This document shows, in pieces, positions 1-11,148 of a stretch of 64,000 nucleotides of DNA. Under the pieces are notes generated by a model that was given only the letters and a program-made list of their open reading frames with translations, had not been told where the DNA came from and ran no database searches. Origin of the DNA: Stachybotrys elegans (Eukaryota > Ascomycota > Sordariomycetes > Hypocreales > Stachybotryaceae); NCBI GenBank assembly GCA_020746835.1, contig JAGPNK010000009.1, positions 1,488,001 to 1,552,000 on the forward strand, given 5' to 3'. The translations under genes and the position numbers were made by a program. Position 1 is the first letter of the stretch. The number at the start of each line of letters is the position of its first letter.

Positions 1-1958
1 AGCCCTCCGGCTGGCCCACTGGAGCGAGAGGTCATGATTCCTTCCTGTATCGAGAGCGCTCTGTCCGGGCTGCAGATCCTGGATGTGCGGTACATGTGGT
101 TCTCCACCAGCTTTGAGGTTCCCTCGGGCTGGGACGGCGAATCGGTGCTGCTCAACTTTGAGGCCGTCGATTATGAGGCTACCGTCTTTGTCAATGGAGT
201 CGAGGTTGGCACAAATGTCGGCGGCTATCACCGCTTCACCATTGACGTGACGGAGAACGTCGTCTTTGACGGCCCGAACGAACTGTAAGCGTAGAGGCGA
301 ACTCTCGGTGGATCGGCTAACGTTTCAAGGCTGGTCTTCGTATGGGATCCCACCGACTCGGAGACGATTCCTGTTGGCAAGCAAGTTCTGAACCCCAGTC
401 ACATCTTCTACCGATCGTGCTCCGGCATCTGGCAGTCCGTCTGGCTTGAGAGCACGCCTGCGGACCACATCACTCAGCTCGATCTTGCTGCCGGCATGGA
501 CGGAACGGGTGATTTAGCCTGTCACCACATCAAACTGTACAAGCGTAGCTGACATGCTTAGTTACTGTAACGGTCCATAGCTCCGCGCAAGAAGAGGGTC
601 AAGTCGAAGTGTCCGTTATTGGCCAGGATGGCACCGTCATTGGCACTGGCTCGGGCACGGCCGACTCCGAGTTCGAATTCACGGTCGAAGGTGTAGAGCT
701 GTGGTCACCATCCTCACCGACTCTGTACAATCTCACCGTGACCCTAGGAGACGATGAGGTTTTCAGTTATACCGGCTTCCGCACCATATCCGTCGGTGAG
801 GTCGAAGGGGCGACGCGTCCTCTGCTCAACGGCGAATTCGTCTTTCTTTTCGGTCCACTTGACCAGGGTTACTGGCCAGATGGGCTGCATCTGCCACCGA
901 ACCGTGAAGCCATGGTATACGACCTGGAGGTTCTCAAGGACTTTGGCTTCAATATGCTTCGCAAGCATGTAAGTGCTCGTCCAGCTTGATAGTCGCGTTT
1001 CGCCTGGAGCCTGATGTATGCTGACAGCCATGTGGTAGATCAAGGTTGAGCCCGATCTGTTCTACCAGGCCTGTGACCAAATGGGTCTTCTGGTGATGCA
1101 GGACATGCCTTCGCTGCCCGCCGGCGGACCGGCTCCCAATGAGGCTGAACAAGCCGAGTTCCAGCGCCAGCTTGAAATCATGATCAACGAGCACAAGAGC
1201 TATCCCTCAATTGTGGCCTGGGTATGTTAATGGAAGACATGTACGGGTCCTGGCATGCTAACTTTGTAGGTCATTTACAATGAGGGATGGGGCCAGCTGA
1301 GAAACGCTCCTTATCCCGAGGAGGAGCTCACTGCGGTTGTGAGAGACATTGACCCGAGCCGCCTGATCAACTCGGTCAGCGGGTGGCACGACCATGGCTT
1401 TGGAGACTTTTCTGTAAGTTCCGATGTCGGGGATCGGATCATGCTGCTGCGTGTGTACTGAGTTGTGGATAGGACAACCATCACTACGCCAATCCCCAGT
1501 GTGGCTCTCCCTTCTACTCGCGCTCTTCTTCGCCGTACGACCCGGAGCGTATCGGATTCCAGGGCGAGTTTGGCGGCATTGGACACAACGTTTCCATTGA
1601 GAAGTGAGTACTTGGAAGGACAGGATACGAATGATGCGCATGTCTAACATGTCCCAGCTTGTGGAACGTGAGGCAGGCCATCAACCAGATTGACCAAACG
1701 TACGAGCTCAACGCGGACCTCGAGTCGTACAACTACCGTGCGGGTATTCTATTCATGGAACTTCGGGAGCAGGTCGAGCGGTACGCGTGCAGCGGCGGCG
1801 TGTGGACGCAGACTTCTGACGTCGAGGGCGAGGTCAACGGGCTCCTGACGTACGACCGCCGGCTCATCCGGCCCAACGTGGAGCAGTGGCAGGCAGATAT
1901 CCAGGCACTTTACGACGCTGCCGAGGGACGGGGCGGCATCGGGTCTGGAAGATCGTGA
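1..1958 (+). CDS. Glycoside hydrolase family 2 protein (beta-galactosidase/glucuronidase-like), 5' partial
   Basis: Hydrolyses a beta-linked sugar by the retaining GH2 mechanism; the substrate cannot be read from sequence. Seven exons fit: 1-284, 330-508, 562-968, 1039-1221, 1270-1413, 1473-1603 and 1658-1958, giving 542 residues in one frame. The window edge removes the N-terminus, so signal peptide and full length are unknown. The visible part begins in the jelly-roll sugar-binding domain (IESALSG, then FVNGVEVG), passes through the beta-sandwich, and ends in the TIM barrel. Catalytic motifs are clear: acid/base Glu in NEGWGQ (fragment residue 356) and nucleophile Glu in GFQGEFGG (residue 431). 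Every intron has GT-AG ends and is 45-70 nt long. It is the first of four co-oriented glycan-related genes. Family assignment is firm; a specific activity such as galactosidase or glucuronidase is not. Confidence 0.9.
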
Positions 1959-3476
1959 GTATATTGGGGGATGGTTGGTCGCACGAGGCTGACATTGTGT
2001 ACGGAAGCCTGCTCAAGGGAGGAGATGAGCATCAACGTCCGATCCGAGTGACGAGGAGAAATACAAATGCGATGAAGTGAAATGAGACCAAATGATGAGG
2101 CGAAATTGATTCAATGTAATGTAATAATAATGGCGGCGGAATGTCTCTGTCCGAGCTGAGACTGTACGAGGTTGGATGGATGGAGAGATGAAGTGGAGCA
2201 CGAGCTTCTGATGGACAGCGGCTCTGAACGCTAGGCTTGGCTAGGTACTTAGGTACCTTGGGCCCGGGAGTTTAGTGGGTAAGGTTAGGCGACCCACGGG
2301 TCCATTGTGACGCCATCGAGTTCGTCAAGAACGGGCCGGGCTTTTCTGCTTCAAGGCGTAGATATTTACATACAGGTATCCGTACTCTCGTATAGGTACA
2401 TAGACATGCAGACTGCGGGAAGGTGGATTCGCAGCATGAACTGGCTGTATGCTATAGAAGAGCGACTTTTGTTAGAACCGCAGTGGCTATGGAGCATGGC
2501 TGTGTCAGCTGTGCAGCCACTAATTGTGACCAGCAGAGTCGTCGTCAGCCCTAAAGCTAAGGCGGTGCAGGCATAGCGCGGCCCCCAGAATGCCTTGGCC
2601 AGACCCCTGAAGCTTCCCCCAGGCACTAGCGCCTGCTCGGGTACGGGAGCCTTGGCTGGCTCGGATTCGAGACGGCTGGATTCTAGACTTGCTTGCGTGT
2701 CTTGGAGGAAGCTTGTTACCAGTCGTCTTGACGATGATTGGGGGGTTCGCGCATGTGTCAGTCAGTCAAGTACCGGCTTTGCTTGCTTTTGTTTACCTGG
2801 AACCGCCGTCTTGTTTAGCACAGTCGATCAGATGGATCATGGATCAGCCAGACGCCTCAAAAATAAACCCCAGAAATCATGCCACAGCTCACGCTTACAT
2901 GTACCTCCTTGCATGCATGCAGGAGGGGCTCCAGCTGCCATCCATTGTTTACTTCATCGCTTGTTTGCGCTCCATCCCTGTCCTCTCCTTCCCACCGTCC
3001 CGCCTGAGTTCCTTCCCACGTTGTCCAGCAACTGCCTCGTATTTGCTGTCATGTATTAATCCGATCTCGATTTGCGCTGCTTTTCTCTCCTCCATATTCT
3101 CTCCATATTCTCTCCATATTCTTTGTCTGGCTTGGTTTTTTTCCCACCCTCCTTGTGTCCTGCCCTGCATCTCGGACCTCGCTCTCGCTTCTGCATCGCG
3201 CATCTCTCGCTTGGCATCCGGCTCCCAACATCCGGCGGGCGCCGTCTCGTCCCCGCGACCCGTATCGGATTCGCTTCATATCTATGAATGCCCGCTTCAG
3301 CACCTCGTTGTGAGGACCCTGTCACGATTTCTCGTCGCCTGTCCGCTACCATCGCGCCAACGTTGGCAGTTTGGACCCTGGACTTGGCTTTGGCCGGTTG
3401 GCCTCCCGCATTCCTCGGTGTCCCTTGTTGGCTCTTGTCAATCCGCCGAGACATCTTGGCATAACGGTCGCCAGCC
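1959..3476. other. Intergenic: GH2 3' flank and GT90 promoter/leader
   Basis: No supported gene. It holds a TAGGTACTTAGGTACCTTGG motif near 2242 and a pyrimidine-rich stretch from about 2930 leading to the GT90 start. An open frame over 2689-3540 has no recognisable protein character and runs across the GT90 start codon and first intron. Confidence 0.6.
3091..3123. repeat. Three tandem copies of an 11-bp unit
   Basis: TCCATATTCTC occurs three times head to tail (the last copy ends in T) in the pyrimidine-rich leader upstream of the GT90 gene, about 350 bp before its ATG. A possible site of copy-number variation. Confidence 0.85.
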
Positions 3477-6400
3477 ATGGGTCTCCAGCCCGCTGCCAGC
3501 CGCTCCATGCGCCATGTTGCAGCTCTTGTGTGAGCAATGATACCCTCAACATCACCTTTTTGCAGTCGTCCACCGGTCTTTGGATCGCCTAACTGACTTG
3601 TGCCTCAAGCACCCTTCCCTTGGCATCTGCCATTTTGGCCTCCGATTACCAGACCAGCGCAGCATTTGGTAAATACCAACCCACTCTCGCCTTGACCTCG
3701 ACATGCCGCCCTAACTAATCTATAGAACGTCCCATCCACTTCACCACATTTACGCTTCTCATCACCGGCTTCTACTATCTATTTCAGACGCCTCGCAATG
3801 CACCACTGTGGCAACCCAACGCCCACCATGCCGCGACACCCAAGTCCTCCACCAAAGCTCCATGGCGGCAGTCTTTCGTCCACCTTATCCGCGCCATCCT
3901 CGGCCAGCTACGGCTTCTCCCCCGCTCGGTTGGGCTCCTCCTAGGCTGCATGGTGTTCCGGTCCTATTTCTTTTGGTCGGTCATGAGTGATACCCCATGC
4001 GCCAGTCGTGCGACCGAGGTATTCTTTCCCAAATCACAAGTCGAACGACCTTCTTACTGACAATGACAGGCTCTCCTGCCACTACTGGTAGTCGCTGTCG
4101 AACTTCTTCGCGTCCATGTCCTCGATCGAGCCTTCGAACGGTCCGCCGAACTCTCTCCTGTTAGACGTCCAGACAATATGCGCTCGGCATTGCTGTCTGG
4201 CATCTTTGCGCTGCTGTGGGCTTCCTGGGCTATGTCGGCCGCCGACCAAGCGGCTGTCCGCACCTCGACTCCATGCATCGGTGTTCTGCAGCCCCCGTGG
4301 TTCATCCACTTCGGCCAATACTTGACAGTGCTGTTTGATGCTGTCATTATCACATATGGCTCCAGGCTGGTCAACCATGCCTTGGACGAGAACGCAAGCC
4401 CAGAAAGACTCCTGGCCATTGTCTTTATAGCCTCGGGGGTATGTGTGTCCTTGCTGGGATTTCCGAGTATGCTGGTGGACGGAAACATCTTTTGGCTCTT
4501 TGACGCCAACTATGTTAGCTTTCGGGACCTCATCGTGGAATCTTTGCTCGCATTTGCCGGAGTAGGTTCTGCCGTGTCCCTGTTGCTTCACCTGCATCCT
4601 ACTACAGTCGCCGCACTGGCCAGCAGCCCGGCAGTCATGGTGTCACTGCTGCCGGCTTACAACTCTGGGCAGAACGGCTTCGCCTCCTCCAACCAGTTGG
4701 GTCCAATTGCTGTCGTCTTGGGGGCACTTGCTCTGGCTGCTCGGCAATTCTGCTTCCCACTTCAGCCAACAAGGTCTTTTTCCACCTCGGTCACGACTGT
4801 CTTGCACAAGTGGCTCTTTGCCTCTTACATGGCATCCTCTTTGCTCGTCATAGTGGCAACTGTTTTATCCATCCCCCCAACAACCGAGGTCACTCTTTCA
4901 TCGACAGCTAGCGCTCTGGTTGAGAACGCGAAAGCAGAGGCGCAATCGTGGGCATCGCAAGCCAGTACAAGCAAAACCCTAAGTGCCGCTGTCAATGAGT
5001 ATCAGAGGCGATATGGCATCCCGCCGCCACCTGGGTTTGACAGGTGGTTTCAGTTCGCCAAGGACCGTGGCTCACTCATCATAGATGATTTTGACCAGAT
5101 ACACAAGGATCTTCTTCCCTTCTGGGGGATGAAGCCTGCCGAAATCAGAGATCTGACCTCCCACCTCCTGCGATACCCAGCTCTGGGCCTGGGTGGCGTG
5201 CGGATTCGCGGAGGCAGGGTAGAGCAGTCGCCACACATCCCGGGCACGCACCGATGGATGACCAATTCGATTCAGAGAATGATTGAGCCCTTCTCCGGGT
5301 TCCTGCCAGATATGGACCTTGCTATCAACCTGGCGGATGAATGCCGAGTGGCTGTCAATTATGAAGCCATGCAGGAGTGGATAAGCAGGGCTGGGAGTAC
5401 ACGACGGCGTGCTCTGCGCAACAGCTTGCATGGCGGTGCTCCTGTCGTTCCATCTCATCGAGAAGGACCCGCGTGGCCTGAGAATTTCCCCGAGCCTGTT
5501 GCCGATGCTGATAGTGGCATCATCTCTCCGCACTTCACCAACTATCTCCGAAGACAACTCTACTACGACGTTGTGGCTCCCACGTGCCCTCCTCGTTCGA
5601 TGGCGCGCAACACGCGATGGTGGGATCGCAGCACTGTCTGTAGCAAGTGTGCAGCACCGCACTCAGCCGCGACGACCGAGGGCACCATCTTGGTGAACAC
5701 AACACTGGCAAACGACGTGTGCCACCAGCCCGACTTGGCATACCTGAGCGGTTTCATGGCGTCGCCAGCCAACATGGTAGCGACCAATGTCCTGGTCCCC
5801 ATATTCAGCCAAGGACGTGTGGGTGGCTTCTCAGACATTCTCATACCGTCGCCTTGGAATTTTGATGAGAAGAGCAAATTCGAAGACACGAGCGCTGTGG
5901 AGTGGACGCAAAAGTCCAACAGTCTGTTCTGGCGTGGCTCCAGCACAGACGGATACGCTGCGGACGGGTCCTGGGCTGGTTTCACACGCACGCGCCTGGT
6001 CAGCGAGGGATATCGCCTGGAGACGGGGGGCTCGCCACTGTCAGTCGGCGTCAATGTTTCGTTCACGGGAGACATGAACGCCAAGTGCCACCAGGCCGAC
6101 TGTGCTGCCAGGCGGCACCTGTTTCCTCACTGGGCCAAGGGAGCTATCCGCAAGGGTCATCCGACGGGCGATTCGCCTCTTCCAGAAATGCCGTTTGACG
6201 AGAACTGGCACTACCGACACCTCATCGACATGGATGGAGCAGGCTTCAGTGGCCGATTCCTGCCGTTCCTGGAGAGCCACAGCCTGGTGTACCGGGCGGC
6301 TCTGTTCCGCACGTGGTACGAGGAGCGCATCCAGCCATGGTACCACTACGTGCCGGTAGACATTAGGCTCGGGCCTGGATTCTGGGGATTGGTGAATTAT

Positions 6401-6574
6401 TTCGGAGGAGCGGGAAATGGCAGCACGTCGGCCCGTGACATCGCAAATCAGGGACGCGAGTGGGCGCAGAAGGTGACTCGGCAAGAGGATATGCAAATCT
6501 ACTTGTTCCGGCTGCTTCTGGAATGGGGGAGGCTGGTGAATGACGACCGAGAGTACATCAGGCATCGTGGCTAG
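3477..6574 (+). CDS. GT90 (CAP10-like) polytopic glycosyltransferase
   Basis: Family GT90 contains beta-1,2-xylosyltransferases of Cryptococcus capsule and glycolipid synthesis, and protein O-glucosyltransferases. Exons 3477-3529, 3610-3668, 3726-4018 and 4070-6574 give 969 residues. The ATG at 3477 was chosen because, with these three introns, it extends the large frame upstream through hydrophobic sequence without a stop. Roughly the first 330 residues hold about eight to ten membrane segments, typical of the fungal long form. The lumenal catalytic region lies near residues 600-960, with the family signatures SLFWRGSSTDG (about 754), FLESHSLVYRA (about 866) and PWYHYVPVDIR (about 890). A Golgi or ER membrane enzyme for glycan or glycolipid decoration is expected. 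Donor and acceptor are unknown. Followed 451 bp downstream by another glycosyltransferase in the same orientation. Confidence 0.9.
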
Positions 6575-7025
6575 CATCTATGATGGCATGCATTCTGGGT
6601 TGGATACGTGCAGGCTGGTGGTTTGGATCAGGGAATATCTTGTGATTGCATTAGCATTATCCGGAAGCGGGCGTTTTGTCACACAGGACTGTCAGCCATC
6701 AGGCTTGGGTATAACGAATAATTGATAATGAACAGACATTGTATCCGTACTCGGTAATGGATGAGTGAGTGAGTGATGGAAATGAATCAATCGCCTAGGC
6801 ATCTAATAATAGCCCAGTACCAAGATTACAGGTACCAAGCTTTAGCCGAGACTGCCACTGGAAGGAACCAAACTACCCCCTGTCCAGCAATGGCATCATA
6901 CCCACCCACCTGTTCAATTCGCTTCGCTTCCATTTCCAATTTCCTTCTGTTTTCCCTGCCATGCCATGCCATGCATGTATGTATGACCACGAGATAGGAC
7001 CGAATCTCGCTACGATCCGTCCAGG
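6575..7025. other. Intergenic, GT90 to PGAP4-like gene
   Basis: About 450 bp. Pyrimidine-rich just before the next start (about 6895-6960), followed by short CATGC direct repeats near 6960. No gene seen. Confidence 0.6.
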
Positions 7026-8339
7026 ATGCGCCTGTCGCGCGCCAACACCCTCTTCATCTCCGTCTACGCCGGCCTGCTCGTGTGGTGCTACTTCCACGCC
7101 TATGACGACCCGTCGTCCGTCTTCTACGACCCTTCGCGCGCCCTCGTCCAGCGCTACTCGGCCGTCCGCGCCGCCGAGGTCGCGGGCTTCATCCAGAACC
7201 ATGGCCCTATAGCTCTACACAAGGGGGGGCAGGCGAGCCAAGACGGCCAGGGGGGGGATGAAGAAGAGGAGGAAGAGGAGGAGGAGAAGCTGCTGTGCGT
7301 CGGCATCCCCAGCATCAACCGCACGACCACGTCCTTCCTCGCCACCACGGTGGGCAGCCTCGTCGACACGCTGACGCCGCAGCAGCGCGCGCAGCTGGAC
7401 ATTGTCGTGCTGCTCGCCGACCGGCTGCCCAGGGCGCACGCGGCGTACGGCCAGCCCTGGCTGCGCAGCCTGGCCGACGAGGTGGTCGTCTACGAGAGCG
7501 CCGACCCGGGCGGCAGGCCGCACAGCGAGCCGGCGTACCGCGTGATACCGCACGACGTCCGCGGCGAGGGCCGGGGCGAGGGCCGCGTCGAGAACATGCG
7601 CCTGGACCACTCGGTCCTCGTCGAGCGCTGCCGCAGCCGCGGGTCCAGGTACTTTGCCCTCGTCGAGGACGACGTCGTGGCCTCGCGCGACTGGTTCGAC
7701 CGCACGCGCCGCGCCCTCGAGTACGTCGAGCGGCGCGGCGGCCGCGACTGGGTCTACCTGCGCCTCTTCTACTCCGAGTTCTTCATGGGCTGGAACAACG
7801 AGGAGGTGCTCGACTACATGCAGGCCATCTTCCTCGTCTACGTCGTCGTGCTGCTGGGCTTTGTCGAGCTGCGGCGGCGCCACAAGCTCGGCGGCAGCAG
7901 CAGCAGCAGCGGCGGCAGCGGTGGCAGCGGCAAGATCTCAGCGCCGCTCCTCTCCGGGCCGGCCTTCACGTACCTTGCCGCGCTGGCGCTGGGCCTGTGG
8001 ACGCCGGCGCTCATCGCGCTGTACTTCCTGGCGGGCCGCGTGACGATGCACCGGCTCAGCCCGTTCCCGCTGGCGGGCGTGCGCGAGATGCCGCGCTACG
8101 GGTGCTGCGCGCAGGGCCTCGTCTTCCCGCGCCGCCACCTCGCCGGCCTGCAGCGCCTGCTGCGCGACCCGCCCTACGACTTTGCCGGCGACATGATCCT
8201 CGAGGGCTGGGCCGGCGACCGCGGCCTCGCCAAGTGGGCGCTCGACCCCAGCGTCCTGCAGCACGTCGGCATGACCGAGTCGTCCGACGGGCCGCGCCTG
8301 GCCGAGGTCTGGAACTTTAGCTTCGAGAGGCAGGGCTGA
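7026..8339 (+). CDS. PGAP4/TMEM246-like GPI glycosyltransferase, fungal type
   Basis: Resembles the PGAP4 family, whose animal member adds N-acetylgalactosamine to the GPI-anchor glycan in the Golgi. The fungal substrate is not established. One exon, 437 residues. One membrane segment at about 8-25 anchors a lumenal domain starting with VGIPSINRTTTSF (about 92). The metal and sugar-nucleotide motif is LVEDDVV (about 212-218), followed by YLRLFYSEFFMGWN. As in PGAP4, the GT-A domain is interrupted by a tandem pair of membrane segments (about 264-282 and 314-335) and resumes with CCAQGLVFPR. A Glu-rich run (about 78-88) and a Ser/Gly-rich linker (about 291-302) are low-complexity inserts. Coding sequence is extremely GC-rich in third positions, which creates long meaningless frames on both strands. 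Confidence 0.8.
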   Translation: MRLSRANTLFISVYAGLLVWCYFHAYDDPSSVFYDPSRALVQRYSAVRAAEVAGFIQNHGPIALHKGGQASQDGQGGDEEEEEEEEEKLLCVGIPSINRTTTSFLATTVGSLVDTLTPQQRAQLDIVVLLADRLPRAHAAYGQPWLRSLADEVVVYESADPGGRPHSEPAYRVIPHDVRGEGRGEGRVENMRLDHSVLVERCRSRGSRYFALVEDDVVASRDWFDRTRRALEYVERRGGRDWVYLRLFYSEFFMGWNNEEVLDYMQAIFLVYVVVLLGFVELRRRHKLGGSSSSSGGSGGSGKISAPLLSGPAFTYLAALALGLWTPALIALYFLAGRVTMHRLSPFPLAGVREMPRYGCCAQGLVFPRRHLAGLQRLLRDPPYDFAGDMILEGWAGDRGLAKWALDPSVLQHVGMTESSDGPRLAEVWNFSFERQG

Positions 8340-9099
8340 CACTCCGGGCCTCTTCCTCCTCCTCCTTTGCGTTGTGTGCCTTGCTTCTGCTCCCTTGGTT
8401 ACACTCATACACACACAACCACGACAACCCCTCACTTTGATGGAGGGGGGATTTAAATCATCTGATGGAGTGCTACGTTACGTTTTATTGAGGGGATTTG
8501 GGTTGGCCTCCGGCGGCCCTTGCCAGGGAGGCTGTCCTCGCCTGCGGCTCGTTGGGATATATCGACGCTGGGATTGTGGCATATGAATGCATGGTTTATT
8601 TTGGCTGATGAATTGGCGTTTGGATGAATAAGACGCTCTGCTTTTTTGCATTGCATTTAGACACCCATGTTGCGATAGAGAACCATGTCAAACGAATACA
8701 ATGTGATGATCATCTACCTCTGATATTCCCGTTGGCTTATATCCATCCCCATCTCCAACATGCTTCCTCCTCGCCTCCGTCGACATTCGGCAGATGCAAA
8801 CCCCCCTCCTCGCGCCCGTCATGTGCATTTACCCCAAGTCTATCTGCCACGGGACCTCATGCATTGGTCCTCTATGATCTACATGAGCTCGACCGTCATT
8901 GGGGTTAGTTGCATGTATAGTGTCCTGACTGCCTTGTCATTGGCGAATCCTCAATTCGGTGTGCCAGTCCGACGCTGCTTCGTGTCCGAGGGTTAGTTGC
9001 TCATATAGATGCTAGTAGTAGTAGCTTTATCGACATTCCAGCTCGGCGCATCCTATAGTCTGCCAACCAAAACTCCAGTTGCAACATCGACAACCAGCC
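8340..9099. other. Intergenic, PGAP4-like gene to sulfatase
   Basis: About 760 bp of lower-GC sequence holding the 3' flank of one gene and the promoter of the next. No coding potential or RNA gene recognised. Confidence 0.6.
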
Positions 9100-11018
9100 A
9101 TGCATTCGCCTCTCTTATACGCACTCTATTCCTCCCTACGGCTCGGCTCCATCTCCCTCGCAGCCGCCCAATCCCGTCCCAACATCGTCTTCATCATGAC
9201 CGACGACCAAGACGTCCATATGGAGTCGCTCAACCACATGCCTCTTACACAGCAACACCTCGTCTCCCAAGGCGCCACCTTTGAGAAGCACTACTGCACA
9301 GGCAGGTCCTCTCCTCCATCCTCCTCTTCCCCGTCATCTTCTCTGACAGAGTGCCTATAGTCGCCATATGCTGCCCCAGCAGAGTCAACCTGTGGACGGG
9401 ACAAATGTCCCACAACACAAACGTCACAAACGTACAACCACCATGGGGTGAGAAGCCCTCTCCTTTTCCGTCTGTCTCTCCCCTTACACACTCTCTAATA
9501 CCCCCCCGTCTTCAGGCGGCTACCAGAAATTCATCCAAAACGGCTACAACGACCACCACCTCGCCCTCTGGATGCAGCAGTCCGGCTACAACACCTACTA
9601 CACGGGCAAGCTCTACAACGGCCACACCGTCACCAACTACAACACTCCCCCGTCAGCGGCTACACCCACTCCGGCTTCCTCCTCGAGCCCTTCACCTACC
9701 AGTACTTCAACGTCAGCATCACCTACGACGCCCAGCCCCCCGAGAACCCCGTCGGCGTCTACTCCACCGACCTCCTCGCCGACACGGCCTACCGCTACCT
9801 CGAGGACGCCTTCGCCCACCCGGACACGCCCTTCTTCCTCACCGTCGCTCCCGTCGCCCCTCATGGCCAGCTCACCGAGTATCCGGAGCACTGGGCCGGT
9901 CCTCCCCAAGTCGCCGAGCGGCACCGCGGCCTCTTCCCCAACTACACCATCCCTCGTACGCCAGACTTCAACCCAGACACCCCGACGGGCGTCAACTGGG
10001 TCGCACAGCTGCCCAAGCTCAACGACACCATGATCGCTTACAACGACGAATACCAGCGCGAGCGCCTTCGCTCCCTCCAGGCCGTCGACGAGATGGTCGC
10101 CGGCATCGTCACGCGCCTCGAGGACGCCGGCGTCCTCGACAACACCTACGTCTTCTACACCTCGGACAACGGCTTCCACATCGGCCAGCACCGCATGCAC
10201 CCGGGCAAGATGTGCGGTTACGAGACCGACATCAACGTGCCCATGATTGTCCGCGGGCCGGGCATCGCGCCAGGTAGCCTCCGATCCGGTCCCACGTCCC
10301 ATACGAACCTCGCCCCGACAATCATGAAGCTTGCCGGCAACGACATTTCCAACAAGAGCTTTGACGGCGCCCCCCTGGACCTCCACCACCCAGACACTCC
10401 CCTTGCAGGCACGGAGCATCTGGCCGTCGAGTTCTGGGGCATCGGCCTGGCAGAGAGCTACCTCGCCGGCGAGGAGGAGTATCCCAATAACACGTACAAG
10501 GCTGTGCGGATCCATTCAGACGATTACAGCTACTACTACTCCGTCTGGTGCAATAACGCAAAGGAGTTGTACGACATGAAGGTCAGTCCAGCCGAGCCAG
10601 CCCTTATACCTACCTAATTCCCTGATACATGTGTATGTGCTTCTAGACCGACCCGCTGCAGCTTCACAACCTCCTCCCAGAAAGCGACGTCTCCTCCGCC
10701 GGCGATCGCGACCTCACTTTGCTGACCAACCGCCTCGACGCCCTCATGATGGTACTAAAGTCGTGCAAGGAGGAGTCCTGCATCAGCCCTTGGCAGAGTC
10801 TGCATCCCGATGGAAATGTCGGCTCCCTCACGGATGCTCTGGATCACCAGTACGATGACTTCTACGAGCGCCAGACAAAGGTCAGTTACACCAGGTGCGA
10901 ACGTGGCTACATTATCGAGTCCGAAGGCCCGCAAGACTTTGACGTCTTTGGCCGCTCTGGCATTCACGTACAGGCCAGAGGATCCGTCATCAATCCACAC
11001 TGGAGCTTGTGGGAGTAA
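9100..11018 (+). CDS. Secreted sulfatase (alkaline phosphatase superfamily), frameshifted at 9647-9651
   Basis: Hydrolyses sulfate esters using a formylglycine made from Cys. Exons 9100-9301, 9361-9447, 9516-10581 and 10647-11018 would encode about 575 residues if one missing base is allowed for. A signal peptide (about 1-24) precedes RPNIVFIMTDDQD, the first metal-binding site. CCPSR at residues 71-75 is the CxPSR formylglycine motif (modified Cys 71). TSDNGFHIGQHR carries the second metal site and is on the far side of the break. After NYNTPP the conserved protein continues in another frame across a five-C run, so the gene as given cannot make full-length enzyme unless the run is a sequencing error. 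The first intron appears to start with GC (CAG|GCAGGT). The frame downstream of the break has no stop and good family similarity, so any lesion is recent or artefactual. Confidence 0.85.
9302..9360 (+). other. Probable GC-AG intron in the sulfatase gene
   Basis: The only junction that keeps the conserved HYCTVAICCPSR reading uses exon end ACAG followed by GCAGGT and acceptor CTATAG. Using the nearby GT instead puts the formylglycine motif out of frame. CAG|GCAGGT resembles the known GC-AG donor consensus. Confidence 0.7.
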
Positions 11019-11148
11019 TCTTCAAATGAAATTCCAGGCGAAAGGCCTTATCGCACTGTTTGCATTGACATGTATGCAACCATCTAACTCTACTCCAAAT
11101 GTACGCCTATATTGTCCCAAATTGGTATCGAAGAGAAGAGTCAATCCA

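Noticed and set aside
2689..3540. 283-codon open frame upstream of the GT90 gene
   Set aside because: Composition is not protein-like, it has no recognisable domain, and it overlaps the GT90 start codon and first intron in another frame.
7295..8320. 341-codon frame and several antisense frames over the PGAP4-like gene
   Set aside because: Ala/Arg/Pro-rich shadows caused by very high third-position GC in the real gene.
9351..10277. 308-codon frame across the sulfatase
   Set aside because: Thr/Pro/Arg-rich shadow; the true sulfatase motifs are in the other two frames on either side of the frameshift.
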